DNA of 64,000 nt from contig RSEH01000026.1 in the NCBI GenBank assembly GCA_006503475.1, positions 62,001 through 126,000 of the forward strand. Reading direction: 5' to 3'. Numbering within the stretch: position 1 is the stretch's first letter; each line of letters begins with the position of its first letter. The notes under the pieces are model-generated. The model worked only from the letters and a program-made list of their open reading frames with translations. It had not been told where the DNA came from and did no database searches. The position numbers were made by a program, and so were the translations under genes. Origin of the DNA: Stentor roeselii. Taxonomy: Eukaryota > Ciliophora > Heterotrichea > Heterotrichida > Stentoridae. This document shows positions 53,933 through 63,750 of this stretch, one piece after another.

Positions 53933-55633
53933 CTAAAAACTCCTCAATTTTTTTGTAATTTCCTCAAATTCCGGCCTTTCAACAGGATCCAAACAAACCA
54001 TATTCCTAACCAACTCCTTTATCTTGTTCAAGCGAATTTTTTGAATCGAAGAAATTAAATCCTGATGTTTTTCTGGAGTATTAAATCCTTTAAAGCTTTT
54101 TTTCAGAGCTAATTCCGCGAAAATCAAGCCTAAAGAAAAGACATCAGCTTTTTCAGGGTCATAACAAAGCTTGGTAGGAGAAATATCGCTTCCAACGCAA
54201 TCCTTTACATTGACTTCTGACCTAAGACACTGATAAATCTGAGGACTGCAGTAAGAAACAGTTCCTCTTACTTTAAACATCGAGTTTCGATAGTCTTGTC
54301 CAGGTTTCAGAAGAAGACTCACGCCGTAGTCAATGATTTTCACTTGAAGCGTTTCTGGATTCAGAAGAATGTTGTTTGGCTTGATGTCACAATGGAAAAT
54401 ATTCAGAAATTTTAATCGAGTCAAGGCACTTGCTAGGTTTTGCATTATTTGTATATAGGAATTTTCGGTTTTAGGTAAATTTAGTAATTGGGATTCTAGA
54501 GTGTCTCCTCCGTATTCTAGAACTAGGACTAAACTTGTGTTGGTTATGAAAGTACCGAAGCATTTTATGAAGGCCGGTTCTGTGTCGCTGATTTTGCTGG
54601 TCTCTTCATAGCATTTGATTTCATTATAAATAGATTGCAATTTCTTGTTTTTGAATTCAATAAATTCTTTAAATACAAAGTTCGAATATAGATGTAAACC
54701 TCTTTTAAGCAAAATATCTTTATGTGATAAAATAATATACCACGAGCTACTATCAAAAGGTTCATAAGGCTCTAGCATTGTGATAGAATTAATCAAATCA
54801 TCAAATGTGTTAATGACTCCTTCTTTGTTCTCTTTCACAGGACTATAAGTTGAAATTTGCAACTTTTTTTCAGGATTAATCTTTTGTATTGACTGTTCAA
54901 ATAAAAATTGAGATAAACAATCAATATTTCCCTGAAGACCTGCTGAGAATATGATATTCTTCGGAATAGAAGAAATAAAAGAAAGGGAATTTCGAAGTAA
55001 ATTCGCTTTATTAGAACTTTTCGCATAATATTTCAGTATTCGAGTTACATAATCATCTATAATTTTTTCTATTTCTATAATAACTTTAAAATCTGGAAGA
55101 ACGATATCGAAAAGCTTTTGAAAGATGAAAAAACCGATGCTTGTACTCATATCCTGATCATAAATAAAATATTCTTCTTTAATTTTTTCCTCAATCAATA
55201 TTTTTATAACATTTTTCGCCTCTTCACTAAATTCCTCAGATACAATTCCGATTTCTCTCAATTTTTTTACAATTAAAACAATTTCTACTTTTTCTTTGCA
55301 ATTTTTCGAGTTTTTCAGTCTAAATATCAGAAATTCTATAAAATCATTCTGAATCTCTTGCTTGTACTCTTGATATTCTTCATATATTTCTAAAAAAATC
55401 ATAAACAAAACTTGTAAATTTGCGTAAATTCTTTTTGAGCAGTGAGTTCTGAGTGTTAGAATAAAAGAGTAATGAACTAAAATTTTTTGAACGATTTTCA
55501 GTTGTTCTAAAAAGTTTACTTCTAAATGAGAGGAAACTGCTGATAAGATTTTATACTGGGCATTGTTTGCTCCTTTAAAAGGGTTGGTCAAAGTGTTTAA
55601 TCTGTTGAAGACTTGCTGGAAGTTTCCATTCAT
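53933..55633 (-). CDS. Divergent protein kinase with helical N-terminal half
   Basis: 566 residues. Residues 1-310 are helical and charged (runs such as EEIYEEYQEYKQEIQ on the coding strand). Residues about 310-566 form a kinase domain: a candidate lysine (FVFKEFIEF) and helix C (SIYNEIKCYEE), FHCDIKPNNILLN with Arg of HRD replaced by Cys, DYG for DFG, VRGTVSYCSPQIYQ, ADVFSLGLIFAEL and DPVERPEFEEI. Most catalytic residues remain, so it may be active. It is the closest relative of the next gene (51685-53361). It starts 34 bp from the divergent gene at 55668. Substrate unknown. Confidence 0.78.
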   Translation of the reverse strand: MNGNFQQVFNRLNTLTNPFKGANNAQYKILSAVSSHLEVNFLEQLKIVQKILVHYSFILTLRTHCSKRIYANLQVLFMIFLEIYEEYQEYKQEIQNDFIEFLIFRLKNSKNCKEKVEIVLIVKKLREIGIVSEEFSEEAKNVIKILIEEKIKEEYFIYDQDMSTSIGFFIFQKLFDIVLPDFKVIIEIEKIIDDYVTRILKYYAKSSNKANLLRNSLSFISSIPKNIIFSAGLQGNIDCLSQFLFEQSIQKINPEKKLQISTYSPVKENKEGVINTFDDLINSITMLEPYEPFDSSSWYIILSHKDILLKRGLHLYSNFVFKEFIEFKNKKLQSIYNEIKCYEETSKISDTEPAFIKCFGTFITNTSLVLVLEYGGDTLESQLLNLPKTENSYIQIMQNLASALTRLKFLNIFHCDIKPNNILLNPETLQVKIIDYGVSLLLKPGQDYRNSMFKVRGTVSYCSPQIYQCLRSEVNVKDCVGSDISPTKLCYDPEKADVFSLGLIFAELALKKSFKGFNTPEKHQDLISSIQKIRLNKIKELVRNMVCLDPVERPEFEEITKKLRSF

Positions 55634-55667
55634 GGCTGAAATTATTGAAATTTCTTAACATGTAATA
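55634..55667. promoter_or_regulatory. 34-bp divergent spacer
   Basis: The only sequence between the ATG of the minus-strand kinase (55631-55633) and the ATG of the plus-strand gene (55668-55670). AT-rich. It must serve two divergent starts. Confidence 0.45.
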
Positions 55668-57164
55668 ATGGACAAAAGATTTGACTTGATACTCAATACA
55701 AGGGACCGTGATGAAAAAGTCTACACTCAGAAAGCCGAATTCAAGGCAAAAGAAATGCAAGAACTCACTGGAAGTCCTTCTATCGACCCTCTCAGTAGGA
55801 AAATGGCAGAAGTTATCACCCAACGAGAATTAGCATCTCTCGGAATAACTCCAGAGCCAGTTCAAAAAAAGCAGTTCTTTAAGATTCCTGATAAGAAAAA
55901 AAAAATTTCCAGTCTTCCGACTCTTGAAAAGTCTCCAGAAGGGCTTGAACCTGTACTCGAACTTCAAATGGAAGAGCCCGTTGCAAGTCCAGTAACCGAA
56001 AGATTCAATTCTCAAGACCCGATCCACCAACCTCCAAAGCCAGTCCTCGAGCCAGAGCCAAAAACTCCAGACGTTCCTAAAGAGCGAAGATCGCTAGACC
56101 AAAGAGACGAAATATTAAAAGACGCTGAAAACATCCAAGCCTTTCAAGACGAGCTCCAAAGAGAATACCCTGAACTTATCTTAAACGAAGACGGTGAAGG
56201 TTCCAGTTTCCATACAAATGAACTAAACGAACTCGAAGAAGCCTGCAAAGATTTCGAACTTGAAGAAAAAAAACCTTTAAAAAACGACTTCAACATAAAA
56301 GAACCTCCTGAAAACTCTTACAATGAAAAAAAAAATCTTAAGGAACTTGATATCTCTGCAGCAAAGACTGATAAGGAAACTATTGAAACTACGAAAACCC
56401 CTCAAAAAAAACAGTCGATAAGAGTAGTCAAGACAAGCATTTCTTCCAGTTCTAATCTCCACTCAAAGAAATCTTCTGTCTTCAGCGTCGTTAATTTACT
56501 TGGAAATGAAGTTACTGCGAATTTGAAAGGAAAAACTGAAGCTTCTACTTTCGCTAGTCGAACTCCTGAAATAGTGAAAAAAGAAAATTTTAAACAAAAA
56601 AACGCAGTTTTTTTGCATTCTTTTAAAGGAAAAATCTCGAAATTTACTCCGAGGTGTCATATTAACCTTGAGAATTGCAAGTCTAGTCCTATTTATTTCA
56701 ATCAACTTGTTCCTTTAGGTGCTAAGATGAAGGCTCGATGTGGAATCACCAGTGTTGAAGGACTTAGGTTTTTTTTAATACAAGAAGTTGAAGAGCCTCA
56801 GGAGATGAAGAATGATTTTTTTAGCAGAAATTCGAAATGGTTGATGGAAAAAGAGAAAAAGTTGAAGAATAAGAGAAAAGAACTTGAAAAAGAATTAATT
56901 TCTTGCACTTTTGACCCTTTTTTCAAGAAACATCAGAAAAATAGAGAAAGTGAGCCTTTTATCTACAAAGCTTGTGTTCCAAATGAGTTAAAAAAACGAC
57001 AGGAAAAAGAGTTTAAAGTAGTAGTTCCTAGAAATATCATTCAATATCAAGCACTTTCTCCTTCTGATCAGAAAATTTCGTATAACTGTGGGTTTAATTT
57101 GGTGAATATTGAAAGGGTTGCAAAGCCGATGATTAACTATAGACAGACTAACTTGTTGAGATAA
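55668..57164 (+). CDS. Unknown charged, mostly disordered protein
   Basis: 498 residues, no known domain recognised. Residues 1-50 are charged and probably helical (MDKRFDLILNTRDRDEKVYT). Residues 60-300 are rich in Glu, Lys, Pro and Ser and look disordered. Residues about 305-390 may be folded (RCHINLENCKSSPIYFNQLV, KMKARCGITSVEGLRFFL). A basic helix then precedes a conserved-looking segment, ELISCTFDPFFKKHQKN, whose CTFxP pattern recurs in ciliate ciliary coiled-coil proteins, and VPRNIIQYQALSPSDQKISY near the end. A ciliary or cortical role is only a guess. Confidence 0.6.
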   Translation: MDKRFDLILNTRDRDEKVYTQKAEFKAKEMQELTGSPSIDPLSRKMAEVITQRELASLGITPEPVQKKQFFKIPDKKKKISSLPTLEKSPEGLEPVLELQMEEPVASPVTERFNSQDPIHQPPKPVLEPEPKTPDVPKERRSLDQRDEILKDAENIQAFQDELQREYPELILNEDGEGSSFHTNELNELEEACKDFELEEKKPLKNDFNIKEPPENSYNEKKNLKELDISAAKTDKETIETTKTPQKKQSIRVVKTSISSSSNLHSKKSSVFSVVNLLGNEVTANLKGKTEASTFASRTPEIVKKENFKQKNAVFLHSFKGKISKFTPRCHINLENCKSSPIYFNQLVPLGAKMKARCGITSVEGLRFFLIQEVEEPQEMKNDFFSRNSKWLMEKEKKLKNKRKELEKELISCTFDPFFKKHQKNRESEPFIYKACVPNELKKRQEKEFKVVVPRNIIQYQALSPSDQKISYNCGFNLVNIERVAKPMINYRQTNLLR

Positions 57165-57529
57165 GGTATAAATAGAATTAGTTGGTAGGGATTAAGTTTT
57201 TGGGTTGTTGAAGGTTAGGAGGTTTATTATGGGAAAATTGATTTATGTCTTGGTTTATTGAAATTTTGAAGGATTTTATGAAGTTTAGGGTTTTTGGAAA
57301 AGGTTTATGGATTTTGGGATTAGATTCTTTTAGTGAATTTTAGGTTTTGTTGTAATTAGATGATTTTTTTGGGATTTTTAGGTTTTTGGAGAATTCGAGC
57401 AGAATCGAGGGTTTATGTTGACTGATCTAGTTCAGATAAATTTAAGGAAAAAAATTGAATGAAGTTCAAGTGATTTGGAAAATTATTTATGAAAACTTTA
57501 ACAATATCATGTTAAAATATAGAATATAA
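57165..57529. other. Intergenic region
   Basis: 365 bp, markedly G/T-rich on the plus strand after the stop (TTTTGGG, GGTTTTTGG runs), then AT-rich before the next start. Short out-of-frame ATGs at 57490 and 57509 open uORFs of eight and six codons. Confidence 0.5.
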
Positions 57530-57532
57530 ATG
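57525..57532 (+). promoter_or_regulatory. TATAAATG start context, double pseudokinase gene
   Basis: TATAAATG including the start codon at 57530; short upstream uORFs end just before it. Confidence 0.4.
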
Positions 57533-59770
57533 AGTACATATCATAATGAAACTAGTCTTTCTTGGCCAGGGTCTGATTACTATAAAGACCATTCTTATCA
57601 TCAAGAAAATCCAGACCCGGCAAGAATCCAGAACATTTCCTTCAGTAATTCAAAAGAAACTTTTATAAAATCAAGTTATTCTACAACTCAAAACACTTTA
57701 GAGTCAAAATATTTACCATATGAGGAATATACTAATGAATCTTCAGGAATTCAATTAACTATAGAAAAAATTCAATACAATAATCGCTGCATTTTAAAAA
57801 GAACCTACAAAGGAAACATAAAACATAATGCAAATTATAAGTTTTGCATTGATACTGAACTCTTTTTAGGCCAAATTTTTCAACCTTATAAATCATTTTA
57901 TTCATATTCAAGGAATTATAGAGATAATTCAATGGAATTGAACTATGAATATTCTAACCATAACTTGACAGCTTTTTTGCAATCATTATCAACTGGACAG
58001 AATCTTTCAAATTCACCAATCAAAGACATTCGAAAAATTAAAAATAAGTCAAAAATTTTCATTCATTCTTTCTATAATTTACTGGAAGGCCTGAAAATTT
58101 TGCATTTACAAAATTATTATCATGGAAATATCTGCAGTTCTCAAATAGTAATTGATGAGTTTTTGAAATTCGCACCTTTTATTCCAAAAAAACTCGAAAA
58201 TACTTTGGCTTTACTTATTCAAAACCAGAAAATATCAATAGCGACTCTTTATTGTGACCAGAGTTATCGAGAATATAATTTTGATAATATTGAAAGAAAT
58301 CAAAATTCTGATATTTTTGCACTTGGAATGGTTTTTTTCCAAATTCTTGCTCCAGAGCTGAGTGCTATTGAAATAAGAAAACTGATTAACGTCCAAAATT
58401 ATAAAGAAATTTCTAAATTCATTGAGTATCCTTTATTCTCTGAATTAGTAATTGGGATGACTCTGCAAAACCATTCTCAGAGGCTAAATATAGACCAATG
58501 TCTAGAAAAATTGCAAGAAGCGATTAAAGAAGTAACTTATTGTACCATACTTGGCTTTGATCTTTATGCTAATGGAAAAAATCCATTCATAAAAAGTCAG
58601 TTTCATTTTTACTATCCTTTAAATAAGACAACAATCATACTATTCAAGTTGTTTAACGAATACGACAAACAAAAAACTAGAAAAGCAAACTTTTTATTAC
58701 ATTCACTAAAAAATTTAAATGAAATCAAATTTATTCCATTCAATTATTATAATTCTACAGAAAATGAAATATTAATAAAATGTGACATACCTGAACAGCT
58801 TTATCCTTTAAAATTTGATCAACTTGAAGGAAGATATATTATCATGAGAGACCTTCTTTATTTGATCATGAAACTTTATGAACAGAACTATATTCATACC
58901 ATGCTTACAATTGATATGATTTACCAGGACAATCAAAATAATTATTACTTCTCTGGAGCAGAATATTTAAGAGAAATTCAATTTATTTCGAAAAAAAAAA
59001 TACCAAGATGTGAAGAATTCAAAGAATACCTTCCTCCTGAAGTTGGTGAATGTCCATCTTATACTTATGGAACATTTGATTATTTTAAAGTCTTTTCTTA
59101 TACTTTAGGAGTGATTTTAGCGAAGATTTATTATATGGACCCAAATCGTTCTATTTCCTCGCTAGATGGAAATTATATTTACGATGATTTAAACAAATTA
59201 GGACATACTCATTTAGGGTATTTAATATATTTTCTTCTCACTGATTTTGAAAAAAGACTTAACTTCCATGAATTAATATCGCAAAATTTACCTTATATAG
59301 ACCAAAAACTAAAAATTTATTCACCTAATCTGAATACAGAGAGTCCTTCAGATATATCCAAACAGCTACAAAACTCAAACAACGAAAGTAAATATTCAAA
59401 TACAGAAGAAAAAACCCACCAATTTCCACAATTTAATTCAAACGAAAAGAACATTAAATCTACTCAAAACAGTCTGAACCTCTCAAACAACTATGAAAAT
59501 TTAGACCCACCTCCTCAACTTCACCAATACTATTCAGACCCCGCAATCCACACTCCCTCTCTACCCCAACCTGAAGGATCAAAAAGAACACCTTTCAATC
59601 AATATGAAATATATTCAGAACTAAAGGAATATCCCGAAATTCCCCAAAATAACCCTTCTTTCTTCACTCCATTATCAATGCCTATTCCTTCCAACCTCTC
59701 TTCAAGCGCCTTCCCAATACCTCCTCACCCAAGCCTTTCCGATTCTTCCTCCTACGATACCATTCACTAG
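57530..59770 (+). CDS. Tandem double pseudokinase protein
   Basis: 746 residues. Residues 1-70 are Ser/Tyr/Asn-rich. A first kinase-like domain spans about 75-335: HGNICSSQIVID replaces HRDxxxxN, DFG is lost, and NSDIFALGMVFFQIL corresponds to the D-x-W-SxG helix. A second spans about 345-605: helix ...YEQNYIHTMLTIDMIYQDNQ at the catalytic loop, then EYLPPEV at the APE site, FSYTLGVILAKIYY and KRLNFHELI. Both lack catalytic Asp and metal-binding Asp, so both should be dead. The last 140 residues are Asn/Ser/Pro/Gln-rich and disordered. Two pseudokinase domains with no active one in the same protein is unusual; it may act as a scaffold. Confidence 0.7.
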   Translation: MSTYHNETSLSWPGSDYYKDHSYHQENPDPARIQNISFSNSKETFIKSSYSTTQNTLESKYLPYEEYTNESSGIQLTIEKIQYNNRCILKRTYKGNIKHNANYKFCIDTELFLGQIFQPYKSFYSYSRNYRDNSMELNYEYSNHNLTAFLQSLSTGQNLSNSPIKDIRKIKNKSKIFIHSFYNLLEGLKILHLQNYYHGNICSSQIVIDEFLKFAPFIPKKLENTLALLIQNQKISIATLYCDQSYREYNFDNIERNQNSDIFALGMVFFQILAPELSAIEIRKLINVQNYKEISKFIEYPLFSELVIGMTLQNHSQRLNIDQCLEKLQEAIKEVTYCTILGFDLYANGKNPFIKSQFHFYYPLNKTTIILFKLFNEYDKQKTRKANFLLHSLKNLNEIKFIPFNYYNSTENEILIKCDIPEQLYPLKFDQLEGRYIIMRDLLYLIMKLYEQNYIHTMLTIDMIYQDNQNNYYFSGAEYLREIQFISKKKIPRCEEFKEYLPPEVGECPSYTYGTFDYFKVFSYTLGVILAKIYYMDPNRSISSLDGNYIYDDLNKLGHTHLGYLIYFLLTDFEKRLNFHELISQNLPYIDQKLKIYSPNLNTESPSDISKQLQNSNNESKYSNTEEKTHQFPQFNSNEKNIKSTQNSLNLSNNYENLDPPPQLHQYYSDPAIHTPSLPQPEGSKRTPFNQYEIYSELKEYPEIPQNNPSFFTPLSMPIPSNLSSSAFPIPPHPSLSDSSSYDTIH

Positions 59771-59808
59771 TAACCCTTCTCTAACCCTCTTTCTCACCCT
59801 TTTAAACA

Positions 59809-59838
59809 ATGGCTTATAAATGTCTTACCTCGCCTTAA
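59809..59838 (+). other. Out-of-frame 10-codon uORF overlapping a start codon
   Basis: The ATG at 59809 opens MAYKCLTSP and a TAA at 59836-59838, spanning the real start at 59820 in another frame. If the transcript included it, the main start would be disfavoured. Confidence 0.35.
59815..59822 (+). promoter_or_regulatory. TATAAATG start context, membrane protein gene
   Basis: TATAAATG including the start codon at 59820. Confidence 0.4.
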
Positions 59839-60818
59839 TAACCTTATTGAGTCTCTCATTCGCGGCAACGGTTCTAGAAGGCCGAAATATTCTTCTTGAA
59901 AACGGAAAAACAGTCAAACTTCGGTCAGTTGACAGTTCCGAATTAGCTGACATCGAGGCGAACGTAGGCTGCAGCACCCGATGCGCATCTGCCTGCTTGT
60001 CCTTCTCCGAGGGCCAGGCAGCTGTTCAGTGTGCGAAGCACTGTGGGTGCTCCTCGCTTATTGAACCAGTACCAGTGGTCAAGACTTCTAGTCTTTATGA
60101 GGCTGACGTGTCAATTGAAGTTTATTTCCCCCAGTCAGAAACTGGAACCACTGAGATTTTCGCTGAAGTGATGGATGAAGACGTCAGAGTCAGCATCAGC
60201 AATTCCAAGGATAAGGAAACAGGAGATGTTTATACTGATGCAACAGTGAATATTGAAGATGGAAGCAAGAAGAAGGATGAGTTGACTGTCAGCGGATATC
60301 ATCATAGTGGAGAGAATGAACATGAAGTTGTGGTTACTGTTGAAGACCCTGATGGAAATTCAGCTTCTTTAGAGGTTTCGAATTCGGAGAGCTATGGGAA
60401 TAATAGTTATTCTTCGAGTAACTCCGCTTCTGTTAGTGTTACTGACTCGAGAGGAGGGACGAAGGAGAATTATGTGGAGAATAATTATACTGAAGGTACC
60501 TCTGGGAATACGACTGTCTACGTTCAAAACACTTCAGCAACTGTTGGAGAAGTGCATTACGAAGAAACTGAAGTAGGAGCCGTAGAAGTCGACCCTACAA
60601 CAGGAGACGCAGAAGGTGTATCAGTGACTACAATGGAATGGACAAGTGCTTCACTCGTATTTTCAGGTATTTACGATTCCCTGATGCCGTTTTTCTTAGC
60701 AGCAGCTTTCTTGCTCTTCGCTTTCTTCGCTTACCGAAAACTTTCATCAGAGCGTGTTGTGATGTACAAGACTTCAGTTCTTCCAGTAGAAAGTTCCGCT
60801 GATTACATCAGGATTTAG
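59820..60818 (+). CDS. Single-pass surface membrane protein, unknown
   Basis: 332 residues. A signal peptide (MSYLALITLLSLSFAATVLEG) leads to a short Cys cluster, GCSTRCASACLSFSEGQAAVQCAKHCGCSS, residues about 50-80, with eight cysteine/histidine positions. A long acidic Ser/Thr/Val/Glu-rich ectodomain follows, about 90-275, with alternating patterns suited to beta strands and likely glycosylation (NNSYSSSNS, NNYTEGTSGNTTVY). One membrane span (SLMPFFLAAAFLLFAFFAY) at about 285-305 and a short basic-then-acidic tail end it. A type I topology follows. GC content is higher than in the neighbours in the 5' half (59940-60070). No family recognised; possibly a coat or pellicle protein. Confidence 0.7.
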   Translation: MSYLALITLLSLSFAATVLEGRNILLENGKTVKLRSVDSSELADIEANVGCSTRCASACLSFSEGQAAVQCAKHCGCSSLIEPVPVVKTSSLYEADVSIEVYFPQSETGTTEIFAEVMDEDVRVSISNSKDKETGDVYTDATVNIEDGSKKKDELTVSGYHHSGENEHEVVVTVEDPDGNSASLEVSNSESYGNNSYSSSNSASVSVTDSRGGTKENYVENNYTEGTSGNTTVYVQNTSATVGEVHYEETEVGAVEVDPTTGDAEGVSVTTMEWTSASLVFSGIYDSLMPFFLAAAFLLFAFFAYRKLSSERVVMYKTSVLPVESSADYIRI

Positions 60819-61778
60819 TTAGTTAATCACAATTTCATAGTCAAGAATAAATAACGGCTAAGAGACTTCTGAGGATTTTAAGAAGTTTAGAAGAATTATT
60901 ACAATCAGAGTAGTTTAACTCTAAGGGTTGTTGATAAAGTGGAAGATTTTAATGAATTTTTTTAGATGATGTTTTTGAGGTAATGAAGGAAGTTTTAGAG
61001 GTTTTTGGAAGAAGATTTTCTTGAGTTTTCGTCAGATTGTTTTATGAGGAATGATATTTATTTATGCTGGGAATTTGGATTGCTTTGAAAAATTATAAAT
61101 AATCTTTATCAAAATCTACAAGGACAGTGTTTTAATATAATTGTTAATATTTCTTCATCGCTTTAAACTTTTCTAGCTCGGTAACCTTCTTGATGGTGGA
61201 AATTTTTATAATGCTTGCTCGTTTTGAAAAGTCTTAAATTTTATGGAATACTTTTGAAAGAATAATTTTACACAATAAAATCTTTCGATTAGTATGATTG
61301 GAATCAAAGTTCATTGGTCTATCAATTTATTGATAAATATGAATCAATTAACATATCAAATGATTGAACCTTTTTAATAAAACATCATTTTTGGAATTAT
61401 TTAATTCTAATTACCTTAATGAAATTTTCTATATGATTTTAGCATGAGAAAATCAATCTTTATATCATATTGTCTTGTAAAAATCTCTTAATTTCATATA
61501 AAGAGTTTTAAACTTGCTTCAATTGCAAGCTAAAAAGTCATATTTCGAAATCTGTGAAGCCTTCCATATAAAAAAAGATCCAAGTATACAATTCAAAAGC
61601 TTTTAATAATAAAAGCTACCAAAAAGTATTAGTCTTCTTTATCTACCTTACTTAAATAATAACATACCTAATTCCAAGTCCCAAAATTAAAAACCATTCA
61701 AATAATTCACTTTTCCAGCACCTAAAACCTGATTAAAATTCACTAATATTCTAAAATAACCTAAAACTCCAAAACACT
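60819..61778. other. Intergenic region, convergent gene ends
   Basis: About 960 bp; G/A/T-rich after the plus-strand stop, then AT-rich, then A/C-rich before the end of the minus-strand gene. No gene or RNA recognised. Confidence 0.5.
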
Positions 61779-62855
61779 CTAACCTCGATTAAAACATTTA
61801 CAAAAAATACTTTTAAATGAGTATTTTTTATATCCTTTAAACCAGAACAAAGACGACCCATTGATCATCAAACATGCGTCACCAGATCTGATTTTAACAT
61901 GTTTTTTTATCAGAACAGAAACTGAAATCTTTTTAGTATAGTTCATCAGAGCAACTCTTTCATTGATAATCATCAAACTATGAGATATTTTCTCATAACT
62001 CAACATAAACCGAGCATCAGAGCTTATAAAAAATCTTTCAATATTTTCAAGGTCGATAATAAGAACTTCATTTTTCAAAGTCAGATTATTTTTCATCTTT
62101 TCAAGAACGAGGAATCTTCCATCTGGGTAAAAGGATGAAAGTTGGTCGTAGTTATATTCACAGTAGGTGAAGGATTCTGGGATACTTTGCTGGCAGATTT
62201 CACAGGAAATGTCATTCCAGGTTATTGTTTTATAAAAGTCGTAGATACTTACTTGAAATTTTTCTTGCATCCAACGTTTGAAGCATGAGATGTGGATGCT
62301 ACCCATTGTTCCTGAGCAAGCACAAGGTGTGATAAAAGCATCATCTAAAGTTTCATCAGTACCAAAACAAATCCTGCAAAAGTTTTCCCTCTCCGAAAGT
62401 CCACCTTCCAGAGTTTTTTCATACTTTCTAATCTTTTTTCCAATCCCTCCATTTTTCAAGTCAGGTACAGATAAAGTTTTCATATGCATTTGGTGACTAT
62501 TCTCCAATTTCCCAATTCTCCTAACTCTAAAAACTTGACCAAAAACCCTAAAAACATCATTTTCTGATAAAAAGTACTGAGAAACCCCTTTCGAGTTTAT
62601 AACAAGCCAGAATTCATCTCCAGTTACGAGATTCTTCCCAGTTTTGAATATAAAAGACTCAGTTTTTCTAATAATCTCAGCGATTTGACGTTGATATTGA
62701 GTTCGGGAAGATGATAAAAGAGATGAGATTTGAAATGTTGAATTTAATTTTCGAAGAATCATGGAAGTTGAAAAGGAGTTTACAGATTTTCGGGCTTTTA
62801 ACTTTTTCCAGGTGGATGTTGAGATTTCTTTTTTCTGCATTCGGATACGGAACAT
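61779..62855 (-). CDS. RING-CH (MARCH-type) protein with flanking FHA-like regions
   Basis: 358 residues. The core, about residues 158-222, is a RING-CH finger: FCRICFG, TPCACSGTMGSIHISCFKRWM, CEICQQ, with the C4HC3 order (His in HISC). RING-CH proteins are E3 ubiquitin ligases, usually membrane-bound; no membrane span is obvious here. A region before it (about 65-125, FIFKTGKNLVTGDEFWLVIN) and one after it (about 250-350, FISSDARFMLSYEKISHSLMI, then KHVKIRSGDACLM) have FHA-like strand patterns, with the S/H and GD positions of that phospho-Thr-binding fold. If right, the protein could join phosphorylation to ubiquitylation. The RING-CH call is firm, the FHA call weaker. Confidence 0.78.
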   Translation of the reverse strand: MFRIRMQKKEISTSTWKKLKARKSVNSFSTSMILRKLNSTFQISSLLSSSRTQYQRQIAEIIRKTESFIFKTGKNLVTGDEFWLVINSKGVSQYFLSENDVFRVFGQVFRVRRIGKLENSHQMHMKTLSVPDLKNGGIGKKIRKYEKTLEGGLSERENFCRICFGTDETLDDAFITPCACSGTMGSIHISCFKRWMQEKFQVSIYDFYKTITWNDISCEICQQSIPESFTYCEYNYDQLSSFYPDGRFLVLEKMKNNLTLKNEVLIIDLENIERFFISSDARFMLSYEKISHSLMIINERVALMNYTKKISVSVLIKKHVKIRSGDACLMINGSSLFWFKGYKKYSFKSIFCKCFNRG

Positions 62856-63750
62856 TTATGAAAATGAATATATTAGTAATTCTACCATTACAGATAAATT
62901 CTTGAGGTATAAGATTTTATGATAATTTATTGATTGAAGGAATATTTGGATATTTGAGGATTTTAGAAGATATTTTTATAGTTGATTTTTATTGTTTTTA
63001 GTTAAAATTTTTGAGAATAGAAGGTTAAAGATCATTTTGGTTGAAGATTACATGTTATAAATTTAAAAAGGATTATTTAAAGTCCTTAATTCTAAATTTT
63101 TGTTAATTATATAGAAGATAAACTAGTAAATTAATAATCATAAAATATAGAATTCACAATCATTTCAGTGACGTCATTGAGATATTTCATAATGAAAAAG
63201 GAATTAAATTATTCTTTTGAGTGATTTGAAGCAAAGTTATAAAAATTTCTAGACGATTTTAGAATTTCATCTAAAATATAAAATTATGATAATAGATCAC
63301 ATGAGGCAAAATTTTTTATTATTTCAGGCATTTAAACTTAACTTATTTGAAAAAATTTAAAAATTTAAACTATTTAAGTACTTTCATTAGCTCTAATTTA
63401 AGAATGATTAAATCTTTATAAGTATTCATTTACTTATAAGCAAATATTACAAAGTAGGAAATATTTCTGATTTAATTCTCAAATATCACCTCTCATCCTG
63501 AGTACTTATATTTTTGCCAATATGGAAGAGATATTTAAAGAATTTCTAATTATTTAATTTAAAACTGGAAATTTAAACCAGAACCAGAGAAAAAACTGCA
63601 TTTTGGCCGAAGAATGACAATATGAGCCATAGATCTAAAAATTATTCCCTTTATTGTAGGATTTGTGTTCTTTAAGTTTTATGATGAAAAGTCCTTTAAA
63701 TAATTCCAAATCCTTTCTTACAAAATAACATAATTCTATCTTTGGTTATA
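62856..63750. other. Intergenic region between divergent genes
   Basis: About 895 AT-rich bp between the RING-CH gene and the inverted LNR gene D. G/T-rich next to the RING-CH start. No RNA gene recognised. A minus-strand frame at 63696-63959 overlaps gene D and is a shadow. Confidence 0.5.

Noticed and set aside
59771-59808. C-rich CCCTTCTCTAACCCTC stretch as a telomere or breakage signal
   Set aside because: No exact tandem unit and a gene follows within 12 bp; it fits the A/C-rich composition seen upstream of other genes.
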